From positions 62,001 through 126,000 of the forward strand of contig CAJOHJ010000006.1 of the NCBI GenBank assembly GCA_905234265.1: 64,000 bases of DNA, written 5' to 3'. The DNA is from an uncultured Prevotella sp. GTDB lineage: Bacteria; Bacteroidota; Bacteroidia; Bacteroidales; Bacteroidaceae. The notes under the pieces were generated by a model that was given only the letters and a program-made list of their open reading frames with translations, did no database searches and was not told the origin of the DNA. The first letter of the stretch is position 1, and each line of letters starts with the position of its first letter. Of this stretch, positions 61,657-64,000 are shown piece by piece. Position numbers and translations under genes: made by a program.

Positions 61657-64000
61657 ATGAAGAATGAAGAATTTGCTGCCGCTGATGGGAAGCGCAGGAC
61701 GGACGCAGTGGAGCGCAAGGCAGATGCCAAGGAGCGCAAGGCCAACACTGTGAAGCGTGCTGCCCTTCTTGTCGTGCTGTCACTTATAGTGGCGGCAGCA
61801 AATTCTTCATTCACTCCCAATTCTTCATTCTTCATTCTTCATTCTTCATTTCCAGCACCTGGCGACAGCCTTGTTAAGGCCCGCTGGCGCATACAGCGCA
61901 CTGCGCCGGTGGAAGTGGCCGACTTGGACTCGTCGGCAGTAGACCTGAAGACTCCGGAGAACATCACACAGCAGGCAGAGTACGACGACTCGCTGAATGT
62001 CTACCGCTTAGGCTCGAAAATCGGCGACTCATATCTGACAGCCCCCATCCTGATGACTCCCGAAGAGTATCGCCAGTGGACGGAGCGCAGAGAGCTGCAG
62101 CAGTTCTTCCGCCGCCGCGACGCAGAGAATGCTGCCGCCAAGGGCAAGGAGCGCTTCTCGTTTGCAGACATGCACTTCGACCTGGGGCCTGCCGAGAAGA
62201 TTTTCGGCCCCGGCGGCGTGCGCATAAAGACACAAGGTACCGCTGAGTTGCGCCTCGGCATGACTACCAAGGACATCGACAACCCTTCGCTGCCTGAGCG
62301 CAACCGCAAGACGCGCTCTATGGATTTCGACGAGAAGATTAACCTCAGCGTCACCGGAAAGGTGGGCGACAAGGTTAATATGAACCTCAACTACAACACC
62401 GACGCCACCTTCGACTTCGACACGAAGAACCTGAAGCTGCGCTACGAAGGCAAGGAAGACGAAATCATCCGCCTTGTGGAGGCTGGCAACGTCACCTTCC
62501 CCACCAACAACTCGCTGGTGCGCGGAGCCAGCAGCCTCTTCGGCGTGCGCACTGACATGCAGTTCGGCCGCTTGAAGCTGCAGACGGTGTTCTCGCAGAA
62601 AAAGTCTACCACGAGCAGCGTGTCGTCGAAGGGCGGCACCCAGATGACGCCTTTCGAGCTGAATGTTGCCGACTACGAGGAAAACCGCCACTTCTTCCTT
62701 GCCAAGTACTTCCGCGAGCGTTACGACGCTGCCATGCAGCAGCTGCCATACATGACCACCGGCATTACCATAACGCGTGTGGAACTGTGGGTCACCAACA
62801 AGAGCGGCACCACGCAGAACTCGCGCAACATCATCGCATTGCCCGACCTGGCAGAAAGCCTTGCAGGAGGAAATTCCGGCAGTTCGTCGCTGCCCGACAA
62901 CAGTGCCAACAGCCTTTACATGGAGCTGAACAGCACATACTCCGGCGCACGCAACATCGACCAGGCAAGCACGGTGCTTGACGCCGCCTTCGTGGGCGGA
63001 GTCGACTACGAGAAACTCTCATCGGCGCGACTGCTTAACTCGTCGGAATATACGCTGAATGCCGCCCTGGGCTACATATCGCTGAAGACCACGCTGCAGA
63101 CCGACCAGGTGCTGGCCGTAGCCTTCGAGTACACTTACGGAGGGCAGACCTTCCGTGTCGGTGAATTTGCTGCCGACCATACCAACGCCTCCGAGGCTCT
63201 GTTCGTGAAGTCGCTGAAGAACACGTCGGCAAGTCCCTCGCAGTCAAACTGGCCGCTGATGATGAAGAACGTATATTATTTGGCGTCGAATGTCGAGAAA
63301 ACCAAGTTCCGCCTTGATGTCAAGTACCAGAGCGACACTACCGGCGTCTATCTGAGCTACATCCCAGAGAGCCAGGTGAAGGACATCCTGCTGCTGAAGG
63401 GCCTGGGCTGCGACCGTCTTGACAACAATAACAAAGCCCATCCCAACGGTTACTTCGACTTTGTTGAGGGATACACCGTTTCCGGCGGCCGTGTGTTCTT
63501 CCCGTCAGTGGAGCCATTTGGCAAGACGCTGAAGGACTTCCTCATCAGCAAGGGCGTCGCAGAGTCTGTCGCATCGCGCTATGCCTTCACCGAGCTTTAC
63601 GACACCACGCGCACCGCTGCCCGTCAGATGACCGACAAGAACAAGTTCCTGCTGACAGGCCAGTTCAAGGGGTCGGCGGCCAACGTCATTTCTCTCAACG
63701 CCTACAATGTCCCGCAAGGCTCAGTAGTGGTTACCGCCGGCGGCGTCATCCTGCAGGAAGGCAGTGACTACTCCGTCGACTATGCTGCCGGCGAGGTTAC
63801 AATCTTGAACCAGAGCATCATTGACGCCGGCACATCGGTCAACGTCTCCTTAGAGTCTAACACCGACTATGGCATGCAGCGCAAAACCATGTTGGGACTC
63901 AACTGGGAGTATGAGTTCTCCAAGAACCTGCAGATAGGCGGTACGCTGCAGCATCTGTCAGAGCAGGCGCTGACCACCAAGGTCACGATGGGGTCTGAGC
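61657..64000 (+). CDS. sprA: SprA/Sov cell-surface protein, type IX secretion translocon (3' truncated by window edge)
   Basis: Visible part is 781 codons of a family of about 2400 residues; it runs off the window. It forms the outer-membrane pore of the type IX system. Recognisable family segments: RFSFADMHFDLGPAEKIFGPGGVRIKTQG, read near 170-198 and followed by strand-rich repeats (INLSVTGKVGDKVNMNLNYNTD). The ATG at 61657 lies inside a microrepeat; a GTG at 61750 gives a cleaner signal peptide (VKRAALLVVLSLIVAAAN) and may be the true start. After it the right repeat arm is translated as NSSFTPNSSFFILHSSF. Which start is used is unresolved. Confidence 0.93.
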   Translation, partial: MKNEEFAAADGKRRTDAVERKADAKERKANTVKRAALLVVLSLIVAAANSSFTPNSSFFILHSSFPAPGDSLVKARWRIQRTAPVEVADLDSSAVDLKTPENITQQAEYDDSLNVYRLGSKIGDSYLTAPILMTPEEYRQWTERRELQQFFRRRDAENAAAKGKERFSFADMHFDLGPAEKIFGPGGVRIKTQGTAELRLGMTTKDIDNPSLPERNRKTRSMDFDEKINLSVTGKVGDKVNMNLNYNTDATFDFDTKNLKLRYEGKEDEIIRLVEAGNVTFPTNNSLVRGASSLFGVRTDMQFGRLKLQTVFSQKKSTTSSVSSKGGTQMTPFELNVADYEENRHFFLAKYFRERYDAAMQQLPYMTTGITITRVELWVTNKSGTTQNSRNIIALPDLAESLAGGNSGSSSLPDNSANSLYMELNSTYSGARNIDQASTVLDAAFVGGVDYEKLSSARLLNSSEYTLNAALGYISLKTTLQTDQVLAVAFEYTYGGQTFRVGEFAADHTNASEALFVKSLKNTSASPSQSNWPLMMKNVYYLASNVEKTKFRLDVKYQSDTTGVYLSYIPESQVKDILLLKGLGCDRLDNNNKAHPNGYFDFVEGYTVSGGRVFFPSVEPFGKTLKDFLISKGVAESVASRYAFTELYDTTRTAARQMTDKNKFLLTGQFKGSAANVISLNAYNVPQGSVVVTAGGVILQEGSDYSVDYAAGEVTILNQSIIDAGTSVNVSLESNTDYGMQRKTMLGLNWEYEFSKNLQIGGTLQHLSEQALTTKVTMGSE
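61663..61811 (+). repeat. Microrepeat inverted pair at the start of sprA
   Basis: Perfect 20-bp arms at 61663-61682 and 61792-61811 (AATGAAGAATTTGCTGCCGC and complement) surround 109 bases that encode the n-region and hydrophobic part of the SprA signal peptide. Further TTCATTCTTCATT units follow to 61850. Confidence 0.9.

Noticed and set aside
61680..61790. Separate small gene between ruvA and sprA
   Set aside because: The segment is in frame with sprA and encodes its signal-peptide region; the opposite-strand frame mirrors the inverted repeat.

Overview
The window reads as chromosomal DNA of a member of Bacteroidota, most likely a Prevotellaceae-like Bacteroidales with fairly high GC. Evidence seen directly: promoters of the TTTG-N19/20-TAnnTTTG type in front of many genes, almost no Shine-Dalgarno sequences, short C-terminal tails of the NLQGQRV...KGLYI..GKKV type on secreted proteins, OmpA/OstA/SprA-type envelope genes, and numerous short palindromic microrepeats. 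No tRNA, rRNA, CRISPR array, prophage or intact insertion sequence was found. The window starts inside an O-acetylhomoserine sulfhydrylase gene and ends inside sprA.

Layout. 1-2.6 kb: sulfur amino-acid genes (metY partial, cysK) and a small helical protein. 2.8-17.5 kb: surface polysaccharide region. One minus-strand operon (9075 to 2794) carries three family 2 glycosyltransferases, a DedA protein, and gmd and fcl for GDP-fucose. A second minus-strand operon (17486 to 10119) carries an orphan response regulator, an initiating sugar-phosphate transferase with a receiver-like N-terminus, a TolC-like protein, a chain-length/BY-kinase-like protein, a polymerase/ligase and an acyltransferase; a plus-strand SGNH esterase sits between the operons. 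17.7-26.8 kb: xylB, DUF2461 and HI0933-family genes; an O-methyltransferase with aroQ; der; the overlapping lptB-mlaE-mlaF set; and a tiny peptide gene with its own promoter and terminator. 27.4-34.6 kb: an AAA ATPase, then tig-clpP-clpX-recQ. 34.7-43.7 kb: a secreted protein, then guaB, two parvulin-type chaperones, an OstA-like protein and mutL. 44-56.3 kb: a large coiled-coil lipoprotein and OmpA, secreted proteins, paaK with a double-ACT protein, a GT87-like membrane protein, a structured leader RNA and a 713-residue secreted protein. 56.5-64 kb: a second AAA/DUF4143 ATPase, argS, a WYL protein, ruvA and sprA.

How the genes work together. Much of the window serves the cell envelope: activated sugar synthesis and polysaccharide assembly, lipid and LPS transport (LptB, MlaEF, OstA), periplasmic folding (two parvulins), outer-membrane anchoring (OmpA plus lipoprotein), and type IX secretion (SprA, plus two cargo-like proteins).

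The most interesting signals are not ordinary genes. (1) Two unlinked AAA/DUF4143-type ATPase genes each have direct repeats spaced exactly 33 bp across the promoter, with one copy filling the -33/-7 spacer, and a different repeat sequence at each gene. (2) Five intergenic arrays of a strict 21-bp unit centred on AGATA, often paired into a 42-bp unit. (3) Microrepeats that became protein: the same repeat family supplies the signal-peptide region of two neighbouring envelope genes, an in-frame 38-residue insertion in ArgS, and the start region of SprA. (4) A probable structured RNA upstream of the 713-residue secreted protein. (5) Two very small acidic peptides that share a DTD...DAP pattern.
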